The position numbers were made by a program, and so were the translations under genes. From Geosiphon pyriformis (taxonomy: Eukaryota; Glomeromycota; Glomeromycetes; Archaeosporales; Geosiphonaceae): 64,000 bases of DNA. The notes under the pieces are model-generated. The model was given only the letters and a program-made list of their open reading frames with translations. It did no database searches and was not told where the DNA came from. Below are positions 46,821 through 60,000 of the stretch, piece after piece. Every line of letters starts with the position of its first letter. Position 1 is the first letter of the stretch. The DNA lies in NCBI GenBank assembly GCA_016748015.1, contig JAAOMT010000599.1, positions 344,151 to 408,150 on the forward strand. The letters are read 5' to 3'.

Positions 46821-47801
46821 TGTTACCGGAGGTTTTTGGTCTTTTCTTAGCTCTTGTATGTTTGTTGTAATGCTGTTAATTCATGACTATGGGAAGTGTT
46901 TGAACCTCCGATAACTGAATTTATTCTTTCAAATTATTTCTTATAATTTGAATTGCTGGGCTTATAGTAGAATAGCCAATTCCATGCCAGTTACTTGTAT
47001 AGTTATGTTGTAGTAAATGTCAATTCTTTTCCAAAAAATGCTTGTCTGGAAGCTCACTAAATTGGTGTAGTTACTTTGCTGTGAAAGTTAACTCTTCTAC
47101 AGAAATCTCATCTGTAGGCTACCCTTAATGATTATGATAAAAAAAAGATAAAAAAAAGAAGGAAAATGTAAAAAAAAATGAAAGATAATTTATGAAAGTC
47201 ATTTCAGATCCAGGCCTGGAAGTGTTTTAACAGTTTACTGAAATTGGTAGCTAGTTAATTTCAAACTTTTAGTAGGAATTGGTTAATTTTAAGGAAAATA
47301 ATTAGGAATTTGGTTTTTTAAATTATCTGATATTTATTTCTTTTTGTGTGTATAAGAACAGTTCTAAGAAATAATTTAAAGTAAGATATATTTTCTTGAA
47401 AAAAGAAGCTCTTCTTTTATACAACTTGTTGTAACACTATTTTATGAACTTGAACTTTGCTCTTTTCTACAATTTTACTGAACTAAAGATACATTTCAGC
47501 AAACTACAAGTTATTTCTGCGAACTATTAGATATTTCAGAGAACTATCAATTATTTCAGCAAATTTCTACAAATTTCGGCAAACTTTTGAATGTTACATA
47601 TTTCAAGATATTGCGTGATTGATCATCGCAATTAGGTTATATTTGTGTTATGTACAAATTGGGTTATTAATTAAATGATAATTTTGGATATTTTGCTAAA
47701 TGTAATAAGTGATAATTGAAATGATAATATATGCTAATTAATGATAGGAATTATAAGGGTAATTTCATGCTAAATAATATCTCTAATTTCATCTGGTAAC
47801 A
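46821..47801 (-). repeat. LTR, right outer (5' LTR of the gypsy element)
   Basis: 981 bases, TGTTACC...GGTAACA. It pairs with the LTR at 35328 by shared variants and by the flanking GTGG/GTAG duplication. LINE ORF2 resumes at 47802. Confidence 0.93.
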
Positions 47802-50800
47802 GTGGCTTGATCAATACACTCTTTTAAAGTATGTTGTTAATAATGTATTTTTGGAGATCATGTGTGATATCAGTCTGAATGAACTTTTGGTAATTGTCAA
47901 AAAATTGCCTGATAGCAAGGCTGCTGGGCTTTCTGAAATTCCCAATGAACTTTGGAAGCACAGTGGGTCTCTAGTTCTCAATGGTTTTCTGAGTGTTTTC
48001 AATAGGTGTTTGAAATCTGGTAGTGTTTCCACACAGTAGAGGAAATCTTGGGTCTTTATGATTCCTAAACCATATGATTGGAAGAGTACTCTTACCAACA
48101 CTAGGCCAATAGTGCTGGTTAAGACTGTTTGAAAGATCTTGTCTAAAATTTTGTCAGACAGAATTTTTTTGGTTTGCAGCAGATGTAATGTTTTGTATGG
48201 TGATAACTTTTCGGTGTTGAAAGACACTTCCACACAATCCCCTATTTTTGCTGTTGGCTTGATTGTTAAAGATGCTTTGGAGAAAAATAGAGAGTTATGG
48301 TTGGTTTTTTAAGATATACACAAGGCTTATGACTTTGTTGGTTGGACCCATTTGTGCAACAGTCTAGTTAAGATCAAAATATGCCCCTGCTTTATAAGCT
48401 TCTTTGATAATATACACAATGAAAGATTTAATCAGGTTATGATGGATTTTGGTCTGTCTGATAATTATATTGTGCATGATAGTTTAGATCAAGAGGAGGT
48501 GTTCTCACCACTTCTGTGGCAAATTTTTTATAACTCATTACTCTGTAAAGTCAAAAAACATAAACAGTTGTATGGCTACAGAATGTGCTCAAAATTTTAT
48601 ACTAAGTTTGGTAGGCCTGATATGAATAGTGGCAGTACTTCATTTTTTGCAGCAGGTGCCTTTGTTAATAATACAATTTGGATTAGAAATTGCTTGATGG
48701 CAATGCAAAACATTTTGAATATAGCTAGTGAGTTCTTTTCTATTAATGACATCTCCATAAATACTGAAAAGACTGTTGCTATTCCTATTAACCAAGGTGT
48801 CCAGAAAGCTAATCTATCTATTAGTGGATCAAAGATTTTAGTGGCTAAGAGGAATGAATCTTATCATTATCTGAGAATTTTTTTGTCTACTGAGAGCTTG
48901 TTCAAGCTGAGTCTAGCCAAGACCCATGCTGATGTCAGATTTTTTTTGAATGTGGTTCTGAGAAAAGCCATTACTGAGAAACAATTTTTGTATTTAGTTT
49001 CTGCTGTTTTGCAGCCTATTATTTGCTACAGACTTCAATTTAGCTTTGCATCCAAGAATATTTGTGAAAAATGAAACAGATTGCTGAGAAGAAGACTTAA
49101 GCTCAAAGCAAATTTACCTAAAGACTTTTCTAGTGTGGTATTGTATCATCTCGAGTTGTATGGCCTGAAGTCTTTTGAACAGGTGCTCACTGAAAATTTG
49201 ATGGCCAACCTGGTCAACTTTAGTAATATGGGTGGAACTCTTGGCAGATTTTTTGATCACAGAATGATGAACTTACAAGCAGCCAGCTAGATGCCCTAGC
49301 ACCTTCTCTGTTTTCTGATTATGTTACCTATTAGTCCTTTGAATTGTTTTTTAGCTGGTACTACACATGTTCTCACTTTGTGCAACACTTTCTTAGATGG
49401 TGCTTTTCATAATGTTTTTAGAGCTGGATTTGGTGTGCTAATCCTGAACATGTTAGGTGTGAGTGATTATCTGGGTGCAAGAAAATCTCTTAGAAAATAT
49501 GGCCTCATTTTTGCCAACCAACTGTTAGATCATTATGGCAAATGTTTCACTTGGAACACTTTTTGCAAATGGAAAAGGCTTAATTCCAGAGGTCTTATTT
49601 CTACCTGATTTGTCTCCATTTCTGATTTTATCAAGTGTAGTGGTTTGGACAATAACATGGTTATGGCATTTTGTCCTGCTTCTTCTGATGTTGTTTGTGA
49701 TATTGATTTTGTTTTTGAATAGTTGCTTGCCACCAAGTGTGGCTCTATTGATGTATATACGGATGGTTTTGTCAAGAGTTTGGGGTTTATTGATGCCTGT
49801 AGTGATGCTACAGCTTATTTTCCAAAAGCCAATGCAAATATTGGTGTAAAGATTCTTGGTTTGTTGTCTTCTATGCTGGTGGAGCTACAAGTCATTGCTT
49901 TGGCATTGGAATGTGTTCTTGATTTTAGTACAGTTACTTTGTTTACGGGCAGTTAGACTTTGCTAGATATATGCAAGTTCGAAGTGGATGGTTTTGGTTC
50001 TGATTTTTGACACAAATGCTGGATTGAGAAAGAGCATATTCATCAAGCTATTTCAAATAAGAATTTATCAGTCACATGGAGAAAGGTCAAAAGACATTCA
50101 GATGTAATCGAGAACAAACATGTGGATTTTTTTGCAAACATGGTGACTTTGTCCAAGTCTGTGTTGTTCTTGAGCATACCATGTTGCTTTCTTAGTGTTG
50201 AGAACAGATCTGTTTCTGGAAATACACGTTATTTCTTTAGGAATTTGTTTAAAGCCATCAATTTTGTCAGTTGGGAGTTTAAATTTGGTGCTGACATTGT
50301 TGATATTGGTTTTGCTGGCAATATTAACTCTTCCAAATCTTTCAGTGTTTGGCACCTTGATGGTGGGATTTGCTCTGGTTATATTGGCTTATTTTCTGCT
50401 TTTCTGCGATTTTACCTTATGAAATTTCTGCATTGTCATCTGCCGGTTGCTGTAAGAAAAAGATTATATGATCTTAAATATCCTAACATGGTATGCATTA
50501 AATGTGGTATGATTGAAAACTCTGATCACTTGTTTTTGTGTAAGCATGACAATGTTGCCAGGCTGAATATATTGTTAAATATTAGCATGAAGTGGTGTAA
50601 GATGGCTGGTGAATTTGCTGAAAGAAGTAAAATAATGCAATTCTTGAGTGAGACTGAGTTTTCTAATGGCCTGTACATATTGTTGGCCAAAGGGTTTGTA
50701 CTGAAAAGCTGGGTATCAAATGCTATCCTGTGCCTTGGTTTAGTTTCTGGCAGTGGCTTAATAGTCAAGTTGGTTTGTAATCTTGCTGAGAGTCACAGAT

Positions 50801-51042
50801 CAGATATCTGGTTGCCTGCTGCTAAATTGAGAGCTTTTTATGAAAAGCACAATCTTCTGCCATGTGATGGATTTGCTGTGCCATTGATTAATAGTTTGTC
50901 GAATTTGTGGGATACTAGTGTCATCTATGGCTTTGGTTTCAGGTTGGGTGTTTATTTGTGTTTTGGTTTATGTTCTTGCTTCACTAAGCTGGGCTTTGGT
51001 TTCTTGAATAGTATACCTTTAACAGATCCTGCATATGTGTAG
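47802..51042 (+). pseudogene. LINE ORF2, second part: reverse transcriptase, RNase H, zinc-binding tail
   Basis: Continues from 35327. RT motifs: LPDSKAAGLSEIPNELWKH (47905-47960), MIPKPYDW and NTRPI (48058-48110), GLDQ-like SLDQEEVFSPLLWQIFYN (48480-48535), and the active site AFVNNTIW at 48658-48681, where the other copy has FVDD; both catalytic Asp are Asn here. RNase H: VYTDGFVK (49752), LVELQVIALALE (49878), KRHSDVIENKHVD (50089). A C-terminal CX2CX7HX4C finger, CIKCGMIENSDHLFLC (50494-50541), follows. Stops occur at about 48037, 48129, 48310, 49072, 49288, 49297, 49606, 49721, 49953 and 50007. Dead, but most of the length is preserved. Confidence 0.9.
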
Positions 51043-51190
51043 TGCTGCTTTGACTGGGCCAAGTATCTGGTCATGTGTAGAAAAGGCATAAGCCACATTT
51101 AATTTGAAATTTTTTTTTGATTTTATGTATTTAGGTAGTGGTTAGACTGTACTTGTTAAACTTACAATAAATAAATAAATAAAAAATAAA
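51043..51190 (+). other. LINE 3' untranslated region and AATA-type tail
   Basis: The conserved 3' block TTTAGGTAGTGGTTAGACTG (51130-51149) is followed by ACTTGTTAAACTTACAATAA and several AATA units. The same block occurs in inverted orientation at 56960-56990 and 7865-7885. Confidence 0.85.
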
Positions 51191-54100
51191 TGCATAGTTT
51201 TTTTTCTTTTTAAATTTTATAATTACAATTAAAACAAAAAATAAAAAAGTTTTAAATATTATTTTTTTTATAATAATTAATAAAATTTCAACAAAAAAAA
51301 ATTTCTTTGTTATTAAAACAATTAAGCAAAATATTTTAACAATATTTTTTTTAAGTATTAATAATAAAAAACTGTTTTTAATAACTTCTATAATATTTTT
51401 TTATTTTTGGCTGGTAGTTTTTTTTTAATCAAAGTTTTTTCAAAAAACATATTAAAATTAATCTTAATATTGTATTTATTTTTTTAAAAATTTTAAAGTT
51501 TTTAATAATAGATTATTTAATAAGCTAGTTTTCTTTGCTTTTATTACTAGTATTACTATTACTATTTTATAAATAACCCAAAACTTAAAAACTTAAAAAA
51601 ACAATAATAATTACTTATATCTGTTATTGATATATCAAATTTTTTTATAATTTTAAATAAAATCTTGAAAAAAATTTTTTTAACAGCAATTAGTTTTTTT
51701 TCTAATATAAACAACAATAATAACAACATATTTTTTAAAATAAACCAAGATTAACTATTAATTATATTATCAAATATAATGTTTTTTAGCAGATTATTGT
51801 CAGTTTTTGAAACAAAACAACTTATTAAATTACTTAATCTTAAAGATTAAATTAATTAAATAAAAACAAAATCAATATTTTTTTCATTGTTTTTTGATAC
51901 TGTTTCTAATAGTGTTTAAAAAACAATTTTTAGTTGTTAAAAATTTTTTAAATAAATAATTTTTATTTTAGTATTTGGTATTAGAATCTGATATTGTCTT
52001 TTTACTCTTTTTATAAATTAATAAGATAAAGTTAATTAATACTTAAAGAAAGCTTCTTCTTTTTATTAGACTATTATAAAATTTAATCTTAAGACAGTTA
52101 ATTTTTAATATTATTATTCTACAAGAAAAAAAATAAAAATAAAAATTAGTATTTTATTAATTGCTATAATCAAAAACAATTAGTTTAAGTTATTAAAGTT
52201 TTAAAAACATTTATGCTAATTATATTTGATTTAAAATAAAAGTAAAAGAGACAATCAATTAAATTTTGATAATTAAAGAATTAAAATTATGTACTTGTAA
52301 ATTGAATAATAGTATTTTATTTAATTAATAAAAAATAAAAATCAAAGTTAAAAGATTATTAAGCTAAAGATAAAATATTAAAAGAAAGTTAATTTTTGTC
52401 TGTTTTTTTTTATCTGCTAAAACTATTTGTTTTTATACATATTTTCTAGTTCTATAAAATTGTTTTTAATTGCTTGTTATTATTAGTTATTATTTACTAT
52501 TTTAGTTATTATTTACTATTTTAGTTATTGCTTTAATTTTTATATTATTATTAATTATTTTATATTATTATTAGTTATTTTGTGCTATTTTATATTATTT
52601 TGTGTTATTTTATATTATTTTATATTATTTTGTGTTTTTATGTGATATCACGTTTTTTAATAATTTTTAATCAGTTTTTTTACTTGAGTAATATTGTTTT
52701 TATTTAACTGGTTATTTTTATCATCTTGAATATTTGTTTTTTTTGTATAGTACAACCAATAAAAGTATCAAAAAATATACATTACAAATAAAATAACAGA
52801 TATAAATATAATTATTTGTAATTAAAAAACAATCTATATTATATTTAAATATTTTTATTTTATTACAATACTTTAATATATGAAGCAAATTTAAATAATA
52901 ACTATCTTTTTATATTATTTAAATAAACAACAGAAAGTATTTTTATATTTTTTAATATTAAATAAATATTAACATATTTTGATATAATTTTTTAGTTATT
53001 GCTAAGACACAAATTTATTGGTATTTTTTTTATTATATTTTAAAAATATAATATCAGCAAAAAAAAGTTTTTTTATCAATATATTGTATTATAATTGTCT
53101 TTTTAAAAATAAAATTTTATTTTTAAAGAGTAAATAAGATCTTTTTAGCATAATAAAAGTTTTTTATTACAAGCTTTAAATCAATTACTTGGCTTTAAGA
53201 ATTAAGATAAAATCATATTTTTTAATTAATAATATTATTTTAACAATTTTTTGAAAAAGTATTGTTATACTATATTCAACTGAATTATATATTAATTAAT
53301 TTAAAGCATATATTCTAACTGAAAAATAATTAAAATTAAATACATAAAACATTTTATAATATTCAAAAAAAAAATTTATATGGCGAAAATTTTTATTTAG
53401 GCTTTTATTAATTAAAAAAATTCAGATAAATTTAATTTAATTATTAATTTTTAATATTTTATCAAAGTAAATATTTTGTGTTAATAAATTTAAGTTATTT
53501 ATATAAATAACAAAGCTTGTATTAACTTTATATTATGAATGAATAAAAATTAATAGTTGACTATTATGAAAAATATTATTGGTATTATTTGAGTTTATTG
53601 GTAAATAAACTGATAAAATTAACTTTTATTGTATGTCAATTGAAAAATTATAATCTAATAATATAATTGGCTCTTTATAATTTGAAAAGTTTTTTCAATT
53701 GTAAAAATACTAAAAAGAATCTTAATTTTATTATTTTATAAAATAATTACAAATTAGATAAAAAATAAGACTGCAAATTGTTTAGCTTTTTTTATTAAAA
53801 CAAAACAATAGTGTCTATTAAAGTATTTTATTTTATTTTATAAAACAAAAGCAATTGCAATATTGACTGGATGATAATGAGTTTTTGCTAATATTATAAT
53901 TAATTAATATAGTAATAAATAATTATTCAAAGTAGTATAAAAAAAATATTTAATATATTTTGAATTTAGAATTTTATAAAAATAATTAATAGTTCTAATT
54001 TTAATAACTTTTTTTTTTCTTTTTTTGTTTATAGCTCTAAACTTAATATATTTGTAAATATGTTTATGTAATTTTGAATATTAAATTAAAAGAAATAAAT

Positions 54101-56916
54101 AATTAGATAAATTATATTTTATAATTTCTTAATACTTTTTTAATATATTTGCTTTTTTTGTTTAACTTTTACTTTAATATCTTGTATAATGCTTTAATTT
54201 TTTTATTTTTTAATCTTATTATGTAAAATTTCCTTAAAATTTGTAATATAAATTAGAAAACTATGCTGAATTTCTAAGTTAATAGTAAAATTATAGATTT
54301 GTTAAAGCTCAAAAAGTTTTTTATTACTTATATTAATGATTTTTACAGCTTTTTTCTGTGTTAAAACATTAGAAAAAATTATATTATTTACAACAATCTT
54401 TTTAATTGCTTTTAAAATAATTGAAATTAAAGTGGTTTAAATGGGTAAAAGTTTTAAAATAATAGTTTTAGTTGTAAAAAATACAAAAAATTTTGAATTA
54501 AAATCGAAATTGTCAAGTATTTTTTATTTTTTATTTTAATTTCTTGTAAAAATTTATGCCAAATTTTTTTTTATGTATTAATATATTTGGTACATAAATT
54601 AAACTTTAGTATACTGAATTTTCTGTGTTTACTATACGACTATATTTTAATATTTTACAAAATTTTTAATGTTAATTTATGAAAATTTTATAAATATAAA
54701 ACTTATTATATCATAATATAGTTAAAAAAACTTATATATTAAAAAAGTTTAACAATAAATATAATTAAAAATACAATATTAAAAATGTGATAAATTAAAA
54801 AATAAAAAATACACTAAATCAAAAAATAAATGTATTAAATTAGAAAATAAAAAACATATTAGATTAGAAAATAAAAAACACAAATTTATAATTATTTTTA
54901 TATAAATAAAACAATATAATAAGTTAAAATATTTAAGTTAATATATTTTTATAATAATAATATATTATAATTATATATTATAAATAACATATTATTATAA
55001 TATAAAATAATATTATTATAAAATATCTAATTATATTTTTTATTAGAAAGAAAAAAAATAGTTTTATAATAATTAATAATAATGTAATATATGTTTGTTC
55101 TTTAAGCTTATAACTAAATTAATTAATTTAATATATATACTTAAAGTAATTATAATATAGTATATAAACTTTATATAATTTAGCTATATATAGTCTTTTT
55201 ATAAGTTAAAAAAAATATTTGTTTTATATTAATCCAATTTTTTTTATAATTTTATAGTAAATAGTTAGTTATTTTTTTTAAAGCTCTAAATACTTTTATT
55301 AATATTTAAAATATATTATGTATTTATTATTAGTTTTCCAAATTTTTTATTATTTTTAGTTCTTTAAACACATATTATTAATATTTTATATTATGTTTTA
55401 TTTTATTAAATAAATTGTTAATTTTATTATCTAATTTTGTTTTTATTATAGTGTTAATTAAGTAATAAAAAGTGTTATGTTATTAGAAACATAATTTTAA
55501 CAATAGTGTTTAATTAATTAATTATTTTAGTTATGTTTTTTTTAAAAAACTTTTTTATAATTTCTTTATTTTTGCTTTTAAAACTAAATTTTTAAATCTT
55601 AATAAAAACTTATATTAAATTAATTCTTACCAAAAATAAATAGTAATAACAATATTTCTTTACTTTAATAATTTGTTTAATACTTTTTTTACTTTCTTAA
55701 AGCTAAAATAATTTATACAGTTATATATATATTATTCAGAAAAAGCATTATTATTATTAAGAAGATTCTAAATCTGTGCTTTTTTGTCAATAATAATATT
55801 TATAAGTAATATAAATACAAATATATAATCAATTATTTTAACAATTTTTTTTAAATTATTATTTTAATTATAAAGCTATTTAATAAAAAGTTAACTAAAT
55901 TAAAATCAGAGTAGTTTTTAAAACTAGTACTTTTTTTAATTCTATTTTTAAAAAGTTGATAATATTAACTTAAATAAGTTTTTTTTAAAAAAAAACATTT
56001 AAAACTAAAACAAAAAGCTTATTTTTAAATAGCAATTTAATTAACAGAAATTATTTAGTTATTTTAATAATTTAAGATTTAAATTAAACATAAAAATTTT
56101 TATATTTTCAAATTTGTCTTTAATTTATAATCTAACTTAATTTTTTAATTTTGTTTTAATAATAATAAATATAAAATTATTAAATTCTTTGTGTTATTTT
56201 ATAATGTTTTTTTGCTTAGTAAAATTGTTTATTTTTTTATATTACATATAATAATTTTTTAAACTAAATTAATTATTAAAAAATAATCAAATTTAATTTA
56301 TTCTTAAAAATTATTTTATTTAATTTTAATATTATTCTAACAACAAAACCCAAAATCTTAAACATTTTGTTTTAAAACTATTTAATTAAAAAAAAAAATA
56401 TTTAGAAGTATCAATATTCACAAAAAATATATTAATAATTATTTTAAAAAAATTATTTAAAATTATGTCAAATTCAAATATTGGTTTTACAAAAAAAATA
56501 ATTTGATTTAATAATTTAATAAAAATTATAAAATTATATAAAAATATTTAATCATAATATAACATAATAATAATCTTAAAAATATACTAATTAATATAAT
56601 AATAATTACTAAATAGTATTAGCAATAAGCATTATCTTATAATAATAGCAGATATTATAATATAATAATAGCAGATATTATAATATAATAATAATAAACA
56701 TATTAAAATATTAAAAATAAAGTATTACAATATTTTTTTTTAGAATTATATATATATATATATAATAGTTTTAATATTAAGAAAAATTATTATTTATCTT
56801 TTATATAAATTATTTTTTAGTAATTTTTTTAAAAAATATCTAAATAAACTTTTTTAATTAAAAAAAATCAAAAATAATATTAAATACTAAATTATAAATA
56901 GTAAAATATTAAAATA
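51191..56916. other. Extremely AT-rich block between two convergent LINEs, no gene seen
   Basis: About 5.7 kb of nearly pure A and T. It includes low-complexity tandem arrays: (TATTATTTTATATTATTTTG)-like units at about 52480-52640, 27-29-base units built on AGAAAATAAAAAAC at about 54790-54890, and two 23-base units AATAGCAGATATTATAATATAAT at about 56644-56690. The stretch 51693-51980 matches parts of the 7.2-kb and 29.3-kb blocks. No reading frame deserves mention. Confidence 0.6.
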
Positions 56917-57058
56917 TTATTTATTTATTTTTTTTATTAAAGATTTTACAAGTGCAGCCCAACCACTACCTAAGTACATAGAATACACAGAATCTAAATT
57001 AAGCATGGTTCATGCTTTTTCTACATGTGACTAGCCACTTGGGCCAACCAAGGCAGCA

Positions 57059-60000
57059 CTACGCATCCAGAATTCCCGCTACAGGAAAACCACTCAAGAA
57101 ACTAAAGTCGAATTTTATAAGACACGGGTGCAACCTGAAGCACATGTGAACACCCAACCTGAAACTAAAATCTTGGATTGACCCAACAGACCACAAAAAA
57201 AACAGACCAGACACCGAAGAAAAGAAGGAGCCATCTTATAGCAAAAAGTTATGCTTTTTATAATAAGATCTCAACTTAGCCACTGGTATCCAAATGGCTG
57301 ACCTGTAACTCTTAGCAAAACAACAAACAAAATCAACAACCAATGTGTCCTCACCAAAACCAGCACCCAAACAGCTTATCATGTCAGCCACCCAGTTTTT
57401 CAACACAAAACCTTTAGCCAGTACTATGAATAGGTTGATAGAAGATTCAGTCTTATGCAGTAACTTAGCAATTGCATTTCCATTGGCAGAAATTTTCAGT
57501 GCTACATTCCACTCCATAGAAGCATCAGACAACAAAGTTTCCCAAACATTGGCATTATGAGCACAAGAAAACACGTAATCAAAGTCCTCCACCAATTCAC
57601 ACCTAATGTAAGCAATACTTGGATATCTCAGATTGTACAATCTTTTTTTTTGGCCACTGATAAGTGGTGGTGGAGCACTTTCATGAGATATAACTGAAGT
57701 GTCGCTGATGCACTACTGGTGTAGCCAGATTTGATCTTGTCATCAGGATGCCAAACACAAAAGGTTTTGGCCTTATCAAAATGGTTACAGAGACCTGCAC
57801 TAATGAAGCTACCAATACATTTGGCTTCCCAACTAACAGAGTGAACAGCATTAAACAATTTTTTGGCAATGTGACGAGCATTTCCAGAGACAAGCCTGTC
57901 TTCAACCCTGAGAAAGTGATAAAAAACCACAAGAGGCAGAAAGAACTTAGAAGCAACAGTGGCATCAGCATAAAAATTAGCACATTCATTTCTAACAACA
58001 CCAGAATGACTCTTGACTTTGTTCCAAGTAATTGACAAGCCTTTTTTAGAGATGACATGACGAATATGTTCCTTTTTAATCCAGCATTTGTCATGAAAAT
58101 CAGGACTAAACACACCATTGCCAGATTTGCACAAGTTTAGCAAAGCCTGGTTGTCAGTAAACAAATTAACAGACCAAGAAGTGGGCACACACTCTAAAGC
58201 AAATGCAATGGCTTACAGCTCCACCAGAATTGAGGACAACAACCCATCTATCTTGACCCTAATACTAACATTTGCATCCGGAAAGTAGACGGCAGCACCA
58301 CCACAAACACCCAATGAACCCAAATCTTTGACAGAACCATCTGTATAGACAGTTACAGAACTCAAATCAGAATCCAGTAAATGCTTATTAACATAACCAA
58401 AGTCACAAAGAGAGTCAGCAAGAGCTGAACAATAAGACAATGCCACACGATTTAACAAACCACCCCCATTGATAAATTCAACCAATAAGACAAACCAGAC
58501 AGGAACTGGGCCTCTAGGGTCCAGCTTCTTCCACCTGCAAAAAGTGTTCCACTCAAAACATACACCTTGGCAGTCCAAAAGCTGATGAACAAACACTATG
58601 CCGTACCTTCTAAGAGACTTTGCCATATGCAAATAAGACTCTAAACTGAGCACATCCAAAACTGCAATATTATTTTTGGCCCGAAAAACATCAGACAGAT
58701 CACCACCCAATGAGAGGTTGCACAATTTGAGAGCACGTGTTGCACCAGCCAAAAAACAATTTGTGGGATCAATCAGCAAATTGATCGGAACTTTTAGAGG
58801 ATGCCAGAGCATCCAGTTAGTGGCCTGCAACTTCATGGCTCTGTGCTCAAATAGCTTACTGAGGATTCCATCAGCATTTGCGAACACAACCAAGCCAGCC
58901 AATATATTCTCAGTCAGCATCTGTTCAAAAGTCCTTAAACCATATAATTCTGGATGATACAAAGCCTTATTTGAAAAATCTTTGGGTAGATTGGCCTTGA
59001 GCTTTAACCCCTTCCTCAACATTTTGTTTCACTTTTCACAAACACTCTTAGAGATACAACTAAACTGTAGCCTGTAACTAATTATGGGCTGCAGAACAGC
59101 AGAGACCAAATACAAAAATTGCTTCTCAGTAATAACTTTCCTTAACACTACATTTGAAAAGAACCTGATATCCGAATAGGCTTTGGCCAAACTTGGCTTA
59201 GATAGGCCATCTGTAGAAAGAAAGATCCCTAAGTATTGGTAAGACACATTCTTCTTGGCAATAGAAATCTTAGAGCCACTGATTGACAAAAAAATCTCTC
59301 TGGCCTCTCAATTGATAGAAATGACAACTGTCTTATCTGTGTTGATAGCAATATTATTAATTAAAAAAATTCACTCATAATGTCCAAAATGTATTGTGTG
59401 GTTACCAGACAATTCCCAACCCAAATAGTGTCATCTACAAAGGCACCAACTGCAAAAAAAGAGGTTCTGCCACCCTTAGGGTTAGCTCTACTTGTTCTGG
59501 TAAAAAATTTAAAATCCAACCTATAGCCGCATAATTGTTCATGCCTTTTGACCTCACAAAGCAGAGGGTTGTAAAAAATTTTTCACAACAATGGTGAAAA
59601 AACTTTCCCTTGATCCAACCCATTATGAACAGCATATCCATCAGTTAGACCAAAGTCTGTCATTATCTGATTGGTTCAATTATTGTGTATATTTCCAAAA
59701 AATTCAATAAAATGGGGGCACATTTTGATCCTAGTTAGACTATTCCACAGATGGGGCCACTTGACTGAGTCATAAGCTTTTCACATATCTTAAAGCACCA
59801 GCCACAGCTTCCTGTTCTTTTCAAGTGCATCTTCAACAATAGAACCAATAGTGAAAATAGAAGTTTAAATAGATGTATTCTTTAACACTAAAAAATTGTC
59901 TCCACAAAGAACATCAGAAACACTACAAGCCAGAGATATTCTGTCAGACAGAACCTTAGACAGTATCTTCCTGGCTGTCTCAATCAAAGCTATTGGCCTG

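Larger units (their letters stand above)
35328..47801 (-). mobile_element. Composite Ty3/gypsy insertion with three LTRs in LINE ORF2
   Basis: Order on +: LTR (35328-36307), partial internal region A (36308-37937), LTR (37938-38908), long internal region B (38909-46820), LTR (46821-47801). All read on the minus strand. The whole block is flanked by GTAG (35324-35327) and GTGG (47802-47805), a 4-base target duplication with one change; removing the block and one copy restores the LINE frame (P-A-W-W-L-D-Q). Internal order gag, protease, Cys-rich/dUTPase, reverse transcriptase, RNase H, integrase, extra ORF places it in Ty3/gypsy (Metaviridae). Region A duplicates the 3' 1.6 kb of B. The outer LTRs resemble each other more than the middle one. 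Confidence 0.92.
30960..51190 (+). mobile_element. LINE (non-LTR retrotransposon), nearly full length, dead, split by LTR elements
   Basis: Layout: a short leader with an inverted repeat (AAACTTCTTT near 30967, AAAGAAGTTT near 31018), ORF1, ORF2 and a 3' region ending in an AATA/AAATAAA tail (about 51164-51190). Two insertions interrupt it: a solo LTR (32518-33500) and a 12.5-kb block (35328-47801). Without them and their duplications it is roughly 6.8 kb. Reading frames rejoin exactly across both insertions when compared with the second copy at 56917-62519. The 5' edge is approximate, and I found no convincing target duplication at the ends. Confidence 0.9.

Noticed and set aside
31104-51042. 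A non-standard genetic code with TGA as Trp
   Set aside because: TGA also falls at Arg positions, TAA/TAG occur at Gln and Trp positions, and the four host genes end normally. Mutational decay is simpler; only the TGA/TAG ratio is kept as a finding.
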